This document shows positions 9,541-24,884 of a stretch of DNA of 64,000 bases, in pieces; the first letter of the stretch is position 1; each line of letters begins with the position of its first letter. The notes under the pieces are model-generated. The model ran no database searches, was not told where the DNA came from, and saw nothing but the letters and a program-made list of their open reading frames with translations. Source of the stretch: Holothuria scabra (lineage: Eukaryota > Echinodermata > Holothuroidea > Aspidochirotida > Holothuriidae); contig CM074188.1 in the NCBI GenBank assembly GCA_037179385.1, positions 25,127,318-25,191,317 on the forward strand. Direction: 5' to 3'. The position numbers and the translations under genes are program-made.

Positions 9541-12086
9541 TCGATGGAATGTAAGGGTCATTCAGAGCTTGGATGACGGGGTTGGAGATATTGTCTTGGA
9601 AGTATATCGTTGTGAAATGGCCATTCCAGGGTTTTAGGCACGCTGATTTTTAAACATGAGTATATCGAGTTTATAAGATGTACGTGCTTCACGCGATAGC
9701 CCCTTAAACCCCTAGTTCCTTCAATCTGAGCCCCAAGGATCTGACAAACACGACAACATCATTTATAGATTCGTCGTGTGAGTTTATTACAGAATTCGTT
9801 ACATGGAGTCGTGAAATGTTAAAGCTGAGGATTATGATTGCAATCTCACCTGACCCCTGGGGTGGGAATGGGATAAGGGCAGTCGTAAATGGTCAGGCAA
9901 ACACAACACAACAATGTTCTCTGTGGCTTTTTATGGCACTCCGAGTTCGAAACGGCATTTGCGAAGCTGAATCGTTTTCGAGGTATGACGTTTTCTAAGA
10001 TCGTGCCCTCAGGAGGCTGAAGTGACTTTCCCCTGTAAATTTAAAGTCGATATCGTTTGCCTTTAGGTATCGAATAACTTTTCAATTCTTTCCGAAATTA
10101 ATTGCTAAGGGTTAGACAGCTTTTTGTGAGAGCGTTGTTCCTTAGGGGATGTGCGCATGCTCAATTTTCTTCCAGATTTTAAAAGTCGCATTCGCCATCT
10201 TCACTTAATATCTGCTTGTCAAAAAACATCACAAGGGATGCTTTTCGCATTTTAGATATTTCGCAGTTTCCTCTTACATGCCTATACAGTAACTGTTAAT
10301 GAACTTTCCGTTTTCGTAACTTTGGGGCTAGTAATATTTCTTTATATGTTTGAACGTATTACCTCTTTCAATTAGGATGGATACCAAAATGTATTAGTAG
10401 TTACTATTGGTTAAGTACAGTTCAGTTCAGTCATTTTATTTACTCTTTAGAAATCTCAGGAGGTGTCAGAGGTCAATTGATACAATTGATACAAACAACA
10501 CGTCAAACCGAATATTGTTCAAATATCAGAAAGTCACAAACAAATTATGCATTCAATAAAGAGATGAAAAGAAAGAACAAAATTAAACCTAGTCACCAGC
10601 CCCCAAGTTAAAATAATGTAACCAAACTACAAAAATGTACAGATATGAATGAAACGAAAAAAAGCTGCTTATACAAAAACACAAAAGTGCAAACTTGTGA
10701 AGACACGCACAGGCTTAAAGACATATTCTGGAGACAAAATTCGTTAACTTTAAAATATGCAGAATTTTCTCTTTCAGGAGGTGAAAATTGCATCCCAATA
10801 CCATATAGCATTCAGAAGATACAGATTTTTGAAGTAATTCAATTTTTCTTGAGATTTGGTGCATCATGGGTAATCTGTATGTAATCGTGGCACATTAATT
10901 TGCAGTGATATTGCATTCAATTCATTTATAATATTGATTCTGCTGCAGGCAATATTAAGCAACACTGTTGGTTTTACTCTACATATGGTGAAGGGTTATG
11001 TTAGTTCTGCAGGAAAAGATATTCAAACATTTCAACAGTATCGAATTTCAAGGACAAACAGGACGCTCATTTATAAAGAAAAACAAAAGGAATTTGAGGT
11101 AATGTGCCCACATTACATAACTTCCAGATGCCTTGTTGAAAAGCAGGCCGGGGTATTTTTTAACAAAAATACCTAATCTTTAAAGTGAAATATCTTGAGT
11201 TATGAAAATGGTATTGAGACAGGTTTTGAAGGACACGTGTAGAACAATTTTGCTTTTCTTACAACACCCAGGTGAAAGGCCACCAAAATATGCCTTTAAC
11301 CTCATTCAATGAACTGATGAAACTTCTAAGGCCTATTTTAAGCAATTGGATATAATACTACAAAATGTCACTGTAGTTGCTTTCCTTTTCACCCTCTTAT
11401 TTCTTGACTCGGATTTCAAAAACTGAGTTATTTTTTAAGTGTTTGGACCCACCCTATAACACATTTCGAGCCGAGATTTGAAAATACAATATTTAAAAAA
11501 AAAAATTTTTATGAGATGAGAGGTCAGATTTGAGACCCTTACTCTGAGTGGTCATTTCACAGGGACCGATTTTGAATGAATTTTTTGAAAACAAATCAAA
11601 TATGATTCCATTTAAAATTTTTTAAACTTCATATTTCAATGTAAGAGAAATAGCTGTAGCCTTTTATGTAATTAATAATAGCATACACAAAGTCAAAATT
11701 TCAACGTCGTCACAAATTTTCCATTGTTTGAGATTTAATTGAAATGTAGCAAAGCGGCACCTTTGGGACGCCGTACGTCAACCATTTTGGTTGTTAGAGA
11801 GCTGCACTTTTAACATGTGACAGAGGCTGGAAAGGGCTACTTCCAAAATATTACGATTTTACGGCTAACTCAACAGGTCATATAGAGAAGTAAACCAAGA
11901 TACGAGTGAACCAACAGGCAACGGCGGCACTTTTAAAATGGCCGCCTTTGCTCTCACTGGACAAATCTGCGAAGTCCTCATAACCAAACGTTTTCCTTAG
12001 GTCATACTCTAACTGTGTACCAAATTCCATACATGTGTCATTAAAAGTCAAATTCTCCAAAACTGCTCTCATCAGCTGTAGGCTTG
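9541..12086. other. Intergenic; possible LINE-type 3' end near 10423-10560
   Basis: No gene recognised. On the minus strand, 10440-10423 ends in TGACTGAACTGAACTG preceded by AATAAA. Short tandem tails of this kind are typical of non-LTR retrotransposon 3' ends, so a truncated copy is possible. No reverse-transcriptase coding was found. Confidence 0.3.
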
Positions 12087-12305
12087 ATCACAAAAGTGGT
12101 TGACTGGCGATTACAAAAGTGGTTGGCTGGCGGTTACAAAACAGGGTGAAGAAATGGTCGATGAGCATTACAAAAGTGATGACCTCAAAATTACAAGAAT
12201 GGGCGAATTTATTACAAAAGCGGTGACTTCGATTAGAAGAGTGGTCGAATTTATAACAAAACTGGTGAACTATTAAAATAGTGGGTATTATTACAAAAGC
12301 AGTTG
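12087..12305 (+). repeat. Degenerate short tandem repeat
   Basis: About eight units of roughly 24-30 bp built on TTACAAAAGTGGT followed by a variable GAC/CGA segment. Strongly diverged between units. Confidence 0.65.
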
Positions 12306-13230
12306 TAACAATGGGTCCCTCACTATTAGTTATTTCAGGGGGTATTTCAGGGAATAACAGCTCACTGCTTATATGCTTAAATGCGACTCGCACTCAAATC
12401 CACATTAGTATCATTTCCACTTATCAGCAAGGTAGCTTCGGCGATTTTTCCCAGCTTAGAGCCAACTCACCCATTATAATGGCGCTACGCTAATTGAGGT
12501 AATCTGTTTACAGGTTTTGCCCCGTCCCTCCTTGACAAATTTCTGGCTACGCGTCTGACTGCCATTTTCTTAGGCGTATGTAATAATTTCGTTACAAAAA
12601 TGTTACCGTGACTGCCCTTTTAGATCCTTTATGACCCTCCTGTACGTCCTGGGAGGGTCCCGGTAGCCTCCTATTAATTCGGAAGCTTTGATGTCGGGTT
12701 GTAGATCCACTGGCGCAGAGTTTTGCGGAGTATATCGTATCGACATTAAAATATTTTCTTCAAAAGCCTAAGTGAACTTGAAGCAAGCACATGTAATGTC
12801 ATTGACTTAAATTGATCAGGGTTCCTTGAGTGTCCCAGAAACACATGAATTTCTCAAAATTCCATTGCTCAGGAAGAGCTAATAGTGGTAAATTTAAAAA
12901 TAAAAGTATTAAAAAGGCAAAAAATTGGTCATCAATGTGAACCCAGTAACACACCTGCTTGCTTCAAGTTCACTCTTTGTAGACAATGTGTCAGATTCAA
13001 TTCAAAATACAGGCACCTCTACAACCGAACTTGAATGAAACTTTGACCAGAATGCTTGTGCAGATGAAGAATGCCGGTTATCGTGTTGAGTAGAATAGAA
13101 GAGTATCACACCACCGAGTTGCTTCTGGTCAGCAGCAGCTCCGCGATCACACTGAAAAAGTCTTAGGGCCTAATCCGAGCCGGCACAAACTCACTCCACA
13201 AACTGAGCAAAACTATTCGAATATAGACTC
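12306..13230. other. Intergenic, nothing recognised
   Basis: No coding, RNA or repeat structure that I can support. Confidence 0.4.
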
Positions 13231-13497
13231 AAGCTAGCCGCACACTACACGATTTTGCACTCAACTCGATCATCCAAAAAACTGTGATTGGCAATGTTAG
13301 CTCCAGTTTTAAGTCGCACCTACTTCAGTCGGGAAGAACCAACATGTTGGTTCTTCCCGACCGAAGTCGGTGCGACTTAAAACTGGTCTTGCAACTGCCA
13401 CTCGCAGTCGTAATCTCACGCACATTATACGACTGTTGGAGATCCGACGATCGAGTTGAGTTGCGGTGTGCAAGTCCCGTAAGTGTGCGGCCAGCTT
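13231..13497. mobile_element. Foldback element with near-perfect central hairpin
   Basis: Outer arms begin AAGCTAGCCGCACACT and end in AGTGTGCGGCCAGCTT, with TCAACTCGATC / GATCGAGTTGA further in. The centre (13303-13386) is a loop-free palindrome of two 42-bp arms that differ at two positions, meeting at AACA/TGTT. The whole can fold on itself. Foldback structure suggests a non-autonomous DNA transposon; I could not identify a clear target duplication. Confidence 0.75.
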
Positions 13498-15065
13498 AGT
13501 AAAAAAAACTTTGAAACCGCTGCCATTGTTTCTTTCTATCTTTGGCGATCCTGCTATGAATCATCACAACATTCATCATCTACGTCATCGCCATTGCTTT
13601 GTTGTTGCATACGTCACTCTCATTGTCCCCGACAATTCGGCTACTCTCAATGCTGACTCGGGTTGTACAGGGAAATACTTAACGTAACCTTGGTAGCCAC
13701 CCTTTTTAGCTTTTGTTTTTCCTATTTCCACTGGGCAGCTCAGCTCATCTGTGGTATCTATCAGCTTGAACGAAGCAATAGTCCACTTCGATGGCTACTC
13801 TGACAGCTCGTGCTTCCATGGCTACACTCCGCAACCTTGACAACTACAGCTATCCCATCTGGACTTTTGTCATCCGGAAGTTAGGCTACAAATTCAGCTT
13901 AAGCGGAAGTGATCTCAGTGAATAAGACCAAGTTATTACCCTGCCAGACTTAAAACCTGTCGACTGAACAGTACTTCCTATGACAAGCCTACGTTTTGTT
14001 AGTTGCAAATGCATTCCTGCCTATTGGACCGTTTAATATCTAGCTTTGTATACCCAACAATTGGATTAGTGCCCGTCACAAGAAAACCCCAAACTGGTAA
14101 GTAACCCTATTGTGAATAAATTTCCCTTTTTTGCCTTTATTCTGAGCCTTTGCTGCATGGGCACAGTGAAAGGTTTATGGTTGTGATCTGGTGTAGTAGA
14201 TGTATGGTATACTGCGTCAGTATTTTCAGGACTTTAGACCTGTCTTTACTGTTGTACAGAAACAGACGACCTAGAGAGGGCCGTCTTCAGAACTTACGTT
14301 AGCTCAGGTTTAATCAATATCTTGCATATTTCTGAAACAGGTGTGTTATATTATTTTATATTATTTCATCAATAGTTATTTTATCATAAGGCATAAGTTG
14401 ATTGTCACAGCAGTAAGTAAAAAATCAGACTTTGTTTCGGCATCGCGTAATTTATGTGTAAGTTGACACTTGTCAATGCGTTTTCTTTGCAGTAGGTAAT
14501 ATGATATTTGGTCCACAGAGCAATGACGCAGTTGTCAATTGATTTTCGGTCCGGATTCATTCAAAAGATTTGGCAAAATGCTTACCTTGACTCGCAGGAG
14601 TGTCCGTTATCACTCTGGCGTAATTGCTTTGGGCTTCTTGCTCTAGGAAGAGGGGACTCCTTCCTACTGACTGCCCGACATTGCTAACGCTGAGCACTAA
14701 GTACAATGGCAGTAGGTTTCATGTTTAAAGTCTTCGGTAGGATAGGTTGTAAAAATTGTGAAACTATGTGCGTGCCTATGCGTACGATCAAGTTCAAATG
14801 TTGCCTGGTAGTTTCCTACACATCAGTACATGAAAAAGTGTGACACGCGTTACAACATTATTTGTCACAAGCGAAAGTATTCTTCGATATTTCATAGTTC
14901 ATTGCACCCGTTAAGTAATATCGTAGAAATTCATTTAGCCTGGGGACATATAGAAATTGATAGATAATTTCAAGAGGGTGATTTTGCTACTTAGTTGAGG
15001 TCAAATGTCGATATAGGTCAAATGTAATTAAAATTGAAGTTTGAATCCACATGTGTTTCGCGAAC
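13498..15065. other. Intergenic with a SINE fragment near 14675-14745
   Basis: GCTGAGCACTAAGTACAATG, GTAGGTTTCATG and AAAGTCTTCGGTA in order match the middle of the minus-strand tRNA-type SINE family also seen at 34.8 and 38.6 kb. Otherwise non-coding. Confidence 0.45.
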
Positions 15066-15322
15066 TTAACCCTTTACTGTTGTGCTCCGATCGGGGCATA
15101 TTTGCGCGCCTCGGGAGTGGGCGGAAAAGCGGACGCAGCCCGCCCGCATCGGCTTCCGTAGGCCATTGACCCCGTTAACTAAAACTATTGTCTCTCTCGT
15201 TGTTGTGGCCGAATTTTCGGGTAGCTACTCGCAGTTTCGAGCTCCGCGTGAAGCAGTAAAGATGGGTGACAGCCGAGCTCTCCGCATGGGTCCAAAGGAC
15301 CCAAACAACGGTAAAGGGTTAA
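15066..15322 (+). mobile_element. TTAA-ended GC-rich MITE, copy 2
   Basis: Bounded by TTAACCCTTTACTGTTGT and ACAACGGTAAAGGGTTAA, nearly perfect inverted ends with TTAA at both edges. The interior is collinear with the copies at 26621 and 63703. No coding capacity. Confidence 0.92.
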
Positions 15323-18048
15323 CTAGCTATACCACATTGTCAATAACGTGGTTCACATTTGCAGGCATTGGTAATATACTCACCAAACAACTTGAAGTGT
15401 GAAATGAATTCATGGCAACATCGAACAGGGGTTAAAGTTGAAATATCGGAAAATTGGTGATTTACCATTTACATTTCCCTATCAGAAGCCCTTGTATGGG
15501 ACGAAGTCATATATTATACATAACATGCTGTGACGTTTCTTCTTGAGTATGCCACAACGACGCCCCGGTAGATCAAAGGCGGTGTGAGGTGTAACTAATA
15601 TCTAAGTTTGTTACATGATCTCTGCTGTCTAGTGATCTATGGTTTCATTGTGTTCACATTGCGTGAAAAGCAATCAACGCATATTTGACTTGGCCCGTTA
15701 GCTAACCCCAAATGTTACGTAACTCTTTATGAATTTTGATTATCTAGCACTGCCAGTATATAAATCAGATGTGAATCCTTACTATATCAAGATCATTTTA
15801 ATATGCTTGATTTCCTTCCTGGGGCGATAAGATCTAACCAACAGAGAAGAACAATGTTTCAGAAAGTAACTTAAAAATGGAGAAATCAAATAAATTTGCA
15901 ACGTCAGTGATTGTCCCTCGTTATAAATCATGGTCATTACAAGAATTTTTTTAAATAACGTCTGAATAATGAAAAATGAGGGTCCAACCTTCGTCTTTAA
16001 GTGAGTTATGCAAGGTGACCCAGCTTATAGGCTACTCAGTGATACCGTCCATTTACTCTCAGGATATTCCCCAAAAATAACTCATTTACTCTCAGGATAT
16101 TCCCCCAAAATAACCCATTTACTAGCTCTCAGGATATTTTCCCCAAATAACACAGACTACTCACGTTTGTTTGCACGTTAACATTACTAAAGTTAATATT
16201 ATATGTTAACTTTAACTTTGCAGCTAAAAGTTTGCGATGTCCTGCATTTTGGTGTAATGGATATTTGAATGTTTTACACAATTCAGTAATTTTTTGTTAA
16301 ACTCACAGATCAATTAATATTACTTGAATAAAACGAGCAGGATAAAAAGTAGTAAAATAGGGAAAAGGGTGAAGGACAAAAGTTCGCCAAAAGCTTAAAA
16401 TCCAGCAGTCCATTGTCACTGAACATGGAACTCGCATTAATGGCGTCGAAAACGATGTGTATTAATTGTATAAAACTTTCAGAAAAGTTCGTGTAGACTC
16501 GGAAGCTCTACGGCAAAAGTTACAGTATGCCCATAAAAAAACGGAAATTGCTCCACCTCAACTTTGTGTAACGAGTCATCACCGTAGTCAATAAGTGAAA
16601 CGTTCAAATAGAATTGACGAACAAAAATTGACGTACAACTCAAATTGAGAAACGACCTCTGTGTTGTTATATTAATCACATATCAAGACTTTTAAGTGGA
16701 TACCATAAAATTGAAATTGTTCTATTTTCTGCATCAAAGAACTGATTATGTAAAAAGTTAAAAATATAAACGCTTTAACATTTGTTTTCAAACTTTACAA
16801 GTCTACTCTATACTGGACCTGTGATTCTTCTCCCGATGATTTAATTTTCGCACGGATTATCTAAAATTTCGAAATCTTATTTGTAAATTTTAAAATTGCA
16901 ATTTTTTTTTCACCTTTATTATTAGGATGATTAAATGACTTTAGTGTAGAAGTATGTTAAAGGCATATACTCTCTTAATTCAAAAGTTTTAAAATTAGTC
17001 TAAAATTTTTAAAATTAAATGTTATTGTCTGGAATCAGTGAAGAAACGAACGTTCGATCGGTCACTAATTCCAATCTTAGAGTTTTAAACACCAATATTT
17101 TTAATCTTACGATGTAAGAGTGTACGCTAATATACGTTTAAACACCAGTGACTTTAAACTGTGAAAAGGAATTGCTGTCAGAATCCTTACCGTGCTGTGG
17201 TCAAGCACCACACTTGCAGGTTAGGGTCACAAAGTGATGATTGTCCACAAAATGAATTCACGCACATATTCATGTAAATACCGAGTAGCTGAATTTTTGC
17301 TGGCTTCAAAGTCAGTTGAGCATTAAGTCTTGTCGGGCCCTAGCCTAGTCATGTTGTGAAAACATTGCAGGAAACACAATTCTCATAATTTTAATGATTT
17401 TAATTTAATGTACTCAATCGACCATGACTTCAAAGTTTCTTCAAGGAGGAATATTGCGTAATAGGTCAAACGGTAACAATTTGATGTGCTTACAGCACTG
17501 ATCTTCATGTAGGATTACATATAGGTCAAGGGTTTGAAGCTGATGGCGGAATTAAAACAGACATCTGCGCATATAATTTAAGACGTGTAACCGAAAATTC
17601 CATTGTGGTTAGAGGTCAGCGTGCATGCATTTTTAATGCGCATTATATACTAAAATAAACGCTTTCGTTTTGTTTTGTTCGTTTTGCATATGCAATGATC
17701 GCCCATTTGGAGACAGTTAACCATTTCTTTCCAATGGTAAAATTCTATTTACACTTCAAATCAATAGGGGTTTACACTGCACCCCATCAGGATCATACGA
17801 ATACAAGTGAGCTCTTCGAGTTACTATAACTTCCTAGCAACATACAGTCCTTTGTTTTGGTGCGCCCCTCCTATCGCATGCTTTGTCGCCAGTTTCTCCC
17901 CACTTCGAATGGCATGGCGACAGATTTTCTCTTATCGGGTTCACTGTGCCTTATCCGATAAAAACGTACTTCAATTTCTATAAAATTTTAAGATGACGAT
18001 GGCACACATTCAGTCAAACTCACATTGCTCTCATCAAACTAATGAACC
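15323..18048. other. Intergenic or 5' intron of the Ig receptor gene
   Basis: No gene recognised. Contains three tandem copies of a ~33-bp unit at 16056-16150 (TTTACTCTCAGGATATTCCC then CAAAATAAC). Part of this stretch should be intron, because a 3' splice site precedes the receptor coding exon; the first exon was not located. Confidence 0.5.
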
Positions 18049-18069
18049 TATTTTTTCTCTTTCTGACAG
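18049..18069 (+). other. 3' splice site before the Ig receptor coding exon
   Basis: A pyrimidine tract (TTTTTTCTCTTTCTGACAG) ends in AG at 18068-18069, with a branch-like CTAAT about 30 bases upstream. An in-frame TGA at 18085-18087 lies between this site and the ATG, so the exon begins in 5' UTR and the whole protein is encoded downstream. Confidence 0.7.
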
Positions 18070-18120
18070 GTTTATAACCATTTTTGAAAAGTACAGACAC
18101 AAGACTTGAACCAGAAACCG

Positions 18121-20556
18121 ATGGCAACATTTGCCCTTCTTGCTCTTGCAATAGCGCCGTTTTTACAGGTGCACGGTACTTCGATAAGGGAAGGCCCAAG
18201 AAATGTAACAAGACTGCAGGGAGGAACCGTAGAATTACGCTGTGTCTTCAGTAACCGGGGAACGACGCAGGTTATGTGGTTCCGATCAGGAGGTGAAATG
18301 ATCAGCAATGGGAATAGCATTGTAGCCAATGCCCGTCCGAGTCAAGGTTCCTATGACATTGCTGGAAACAAAAGAAGAGGAGAGTATTTCCTAGTGATAA
18401 CTAATGTTCAGCTAGAAGATGCTGATGAATATTCATGTGCTTATACAAAGGAAGTTGGAGACATGGATTCGAGCAGTGCCTTTTTAATCGTACAAGCACC
18501 ACCGTCAGCAGGGTATCCCGTATGTAGTATTGAGCCGGAGTCACCTCGTTTAGGCGATTATGCGACGTTTACTTGTCGCTCAGAAGGAGGTGTTCCGAAT
18601 GCTAATTTGATGTGGTACAGGAACAGTATGCCCAGGACATCTGTGACACTGAAAATTTCCCGCTTTAGAAAGGTACTTAAATTAGAAGACATGAATGCAC
18701 AGTTCTTTTGCCAAGCTGACAGTCCCGTGGAGGACTCACCGAGAAGGTGTGAAGTGCGGCCTGTGCAGATATTAGCTTCAGTCGTCATGAACCCTTCAGA
18801 ATTGTATGGTACCTTGAACGAGGAACTTTATGTCTCATGCATAAGGGTTGACAAGACATCGCATACAAATTTCATGTGGTTCTATAATGATGACCCCGTG
18901 GAAAATCTTGCAGATTCGAGACGTTTTCAAATACTGGGAAGTGGAGACACAATGAAGATAACACGGCTTATGAGAAGGGACAATGGTGCCACCATAAAAT
19001 GCCAGCTACAAATTTACAAAGCTTTCATGAAACATGCTTCAGGTACCATATTAATACAAGACTTAAGTTACCCTATTCATTCTACAACCAGTTTTTCTAT
19101 CTCCCCATCACAAAAGACAGAAAATGGGGATGTTGTGACATCGTTCAGTCCTAGTACTTCGAACGTAACGTACGACCCCGTTACATTTTCCCAAGAAAGT
19201 GATTACGATGGACGAACACAAAACATCTTCATCGTGGTGATTCTTATACTTTCACCTATTTTACTAATGGTCATTCTCCTCTTATGCTTAATATTTTTCA
19301 AATCCTTTCAGAAAAGGAAAGTGTCTGGGAATGATGCAAACATTCAAGGGCGAGGGGGCCAGCGTACCAACCTTCGTCATGTATATGAAACTTCTTTTCC
19401 AGTTGGTCCTATAGAAAACGAAGCAATGTTGTCAGAAAGAGATTCTAACTTTGGTGGGGCGACGTACCAAGACCATGATTCTGGTATGATTAATAATCAA
19501 GGGGCACCACAAAATGGAGAGATTAATGGATGTACGATACTCAAGAGATATGAAAGTGCTCCAGGCTTACCCAACAATTCGAGAGATAAAATGTATCGGA
19601 GGAACTGCACCAGTGATGGAGTTTATGAGATGCCTTTAACAGATCAACAGACGACCACACCTACGTCATCCACGTCTTCACCATCAACGGATGCTTATGT
19701 CGATATTATTAGAGAGGACGGACGTTACAGGGAAAGAGACTTAAAAACTAAACAGGAAAAGAAACTTAAGGCTATAACTGTACTCCGACCAGTTAAATCT
19801 GAAGCCAGTCTTGCTGATAGCGTGTACGTAGGAGAAGCACGGCTTTTCAAGAAACATATAAGTGCTTCTAATTTACCAGGGCAATATGAAACGAAGCCGA
19901 TAAAGAAGGCTGGGTCGCCAAAAAATAGACGAATAACTCCCAATTCACCACCGCCTACTCAATTGGTTCCTAGGCCAAATAATTTTCTCCTCAAACGAAG
20001 TTCAGATTCTGAATGTTCAAAAGAAATTAAGAGGGATAGCCCTACCTCAGGTGATATACCTAGCAAAAGCTCTCCCAAATCGGCAAGACCTATGGTGGCT
20101 TTGAAACCCCCCATAAAGACACCGCGGAGTCCGAATCAGATACCTGTAAAACAATCTCCGCGTTCTCCTTTGAAGGATATGAACAAAAGTAATTGTCAGA
20201 CAGATAAAGACGGATATGAAATCCCCAAGAAAGATAGTCAGCATTTAGCAAAGAAGAAAAAAGGATCAAATACAAGCTATGAGTACGAACAAATTGACGA
20301 TGTAATGTCATCACCGAGTGATGATAAACGTATAAAGAATAGACACAGAGATAAAACACCCAGTGAGTACGCATCACTGGACAAACGAACATTGGGACTT
20401 AGCAACTACCAAGATTTAATTTCTCCAACGAAATATCCGTCCTCCTCGGGGACCTCTTCACGTAGATCTTCCCAACACGAGTATGAGACACCTCTTGACA
20501 ATGAAGCGAAAAAACAAACCCTCGATAGAGATGTCTATTTAGAAATATTAGATTAA
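18121..20556 (+). CDS. Ig-superfamily type I receptor with ITIM/ITAM-like tail
   Basis: An 811-residue protein in one exon. The start is the ATG at 18121: it opens a signal peptide (about residues 1-19) and is the first in-frame ATG after a stop at 18085. Three Ig-like domains follow: about 20-126 (Cys41, Trp53, Cys106 in a DADEYSC context), 132-217 (Cys152/Trp165/Cys197, with an extra pair Cys135 and Cys210), and 220-315 (Cys240/Trp253/Cys294). A Ser/Thr-rich stalk and one transmembrane helix (about 368-393) lead to a basic, proline-rich cytoplasmic tail. Tail tyrosines include YEMP (502), YEIP (699), YETP (788), YEQI (722), YASL (750), YQDL (763) and YLEI (806). SEYASL and SNYQDL fit the ITIM consensus; YASL and YQDL are nine residues apart, the ITAM spacing. 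N-glycosylation sites are at 28 and 348. The first domain recalls nephrin/Kirrel-type V domains, but I cannot assign a family. Expected role: cell-surface adhesion or immune-type signalling through SH2 proteins (inference). Confidence 0.93.
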   Translation: MATFALLALAIAPFLQVHGTSIREGPRNVTRLQGGTVELRCVFSNRGTTQVMWFRSGGEMISNGNSIVANARPSQGSYDIAGNKRRGEYFLVITNVQLEDADEYSCAYTKEVGDMDSSSAFLIVQAPPSAGYPVCSIEPESPRLGDYATFTCRSEGGVPNANLMWYRNSMPRTSVTLKISRFRKVLKLEDMNAQFFCQADSPVEDSPRRCEVRPVQILASVVMNPSELYGTLNEELYVSCIRVDKTSHTNFMWFYNDDPVENLADSRRFQILGSGDTMKITRLMRRDNGATIKCQLQIYKAFMKHASGTILIQDLSYPIHSTTSFSISPSQKTENGDVVTSFSPSTSNVTYDPVTFSQESDYDGRTQNIFIVVILILSPILLMVILLLCLIFFKSFQKRKVSGNDANIQGRGGQRTNLRHVYETSFPVGPIENEAMLSERDSNFGGATYQDHDSGMINNQGAPQNGEINGCTILKRYESAPGLPNNSRDKMYRRNCTSDGVYEMPLTDQQTTTPTSSTSSPSTDAYVDIIREDGRYRERDLKTKQEKKLKAITVLRPVKSEASLADSVYVGEARLFKKHISASNLPGQYETKPIKKAGSPKNRRITPNSPPPTQLVPRPNNFLLKRSSDSECSKEIKRDSPTSGDIPSKSSPKSARPMVALKPPIKTPRSPNQIPVKQSPRSPLKDMNKSNCQTDKDGYEIPKKDSQHLAKKKKGSNTSYEYEQIDDVMSSPSDDKRIKNRHRDKTPSEYASLDKRTLGLSNYQDLISPTKYPSSSGTSSRRSSQHEYETPLDNEAKKQTLDRDVYLEILD

Positions 20557-20655
20557 TTGTAATATTTGCACATGACTATGTATTTGTACCTACAAACTCA
20601 GGAAAATTAAATTCGATCCATCAGCCCATCTGGTAGTTTGTTGCCACGAAACATG

Positions 20656-20818
20656 CACTGTAAAAATGGTACAAAATCGCTGTAAATTTACAGAACAGAA
20701 AATAAAGAGAAACATAATGATAACATAAAAGTTCTGGTAATAAGTTTCCAGAGCTTTTCTGTAATCCTAATTCATCTCCTCTTTTGTACCTGCAAATCTA
20801 TCGTAATTTTTTACAGTG
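20656..20818. mobile_element. CACTGTAAAAA MITE in the receptor 3' flank
   Basis: Starts CACTGTAAAAATGG and ends TTTTTTACAGTG (11-12-bp inverted ends). A second copy at 35143-35305 shares the interior (CTGTAAATTTACAGAACAGA and GGTTATAAGTTTCC-type blocks). It lies 100 bases after the receptor stop codon. Confidence 0.8.
20701..20706 (+). terminator. Candidate poly(A) signal AATAAA of the Ig receptor
   Basis: First canonical AATAAA after the receptor stop codon (145 nt downstream), inside the MITE at 20656-20818. A weaker ATTAAA is at 20606-20611. Use of either is inferred. Confidence 0.4.
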
Positions 20819-24662
<3,844 letters not shown>

Positions 24663-24884
24663 TATAGAGGCTTTTCACATGACGCCATAATACTCTCCGG
24701 CGGCCATGTTGGAGTACATGTAACTACGTAGTAAACCGCACGGGACGCGCTTGCTCACAGAATGTATACACACCGTGCATACCAAAGTGCACAATGTGAA
24801 GTGCGTTCGGCACAAAGCCACGTTTATTTGGCTTGATTGTCCTCCAGCACGGCGGTTTAGTGACGTGATTGCAAAGCCTCTATA
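24663..24884. mobile_element. TATAGAGGCTTT MITE
   Basis: Left end TATAGAGGCTTTTCACATGACG is mirrored, imperfectly, by CGTGATTGCAAAGCCTCTATA at the right. TA at both edges would fit a TA target duplication. No coding content. Confidence 0.65.

Noticed and set aside
15082..15402. 106-codon plus-strand frame, with similar ones at 309, 26761 and 63369
   Set aside because: Lies in the GC-rich MITE; the frame is not kept intact across copies.
18106..18120. Upstream in-frame extension of the Ig receptor starting at TTG
   Set aside because: TTG is not a normal start in animals; ATG at 18121 opens the signal peptide.
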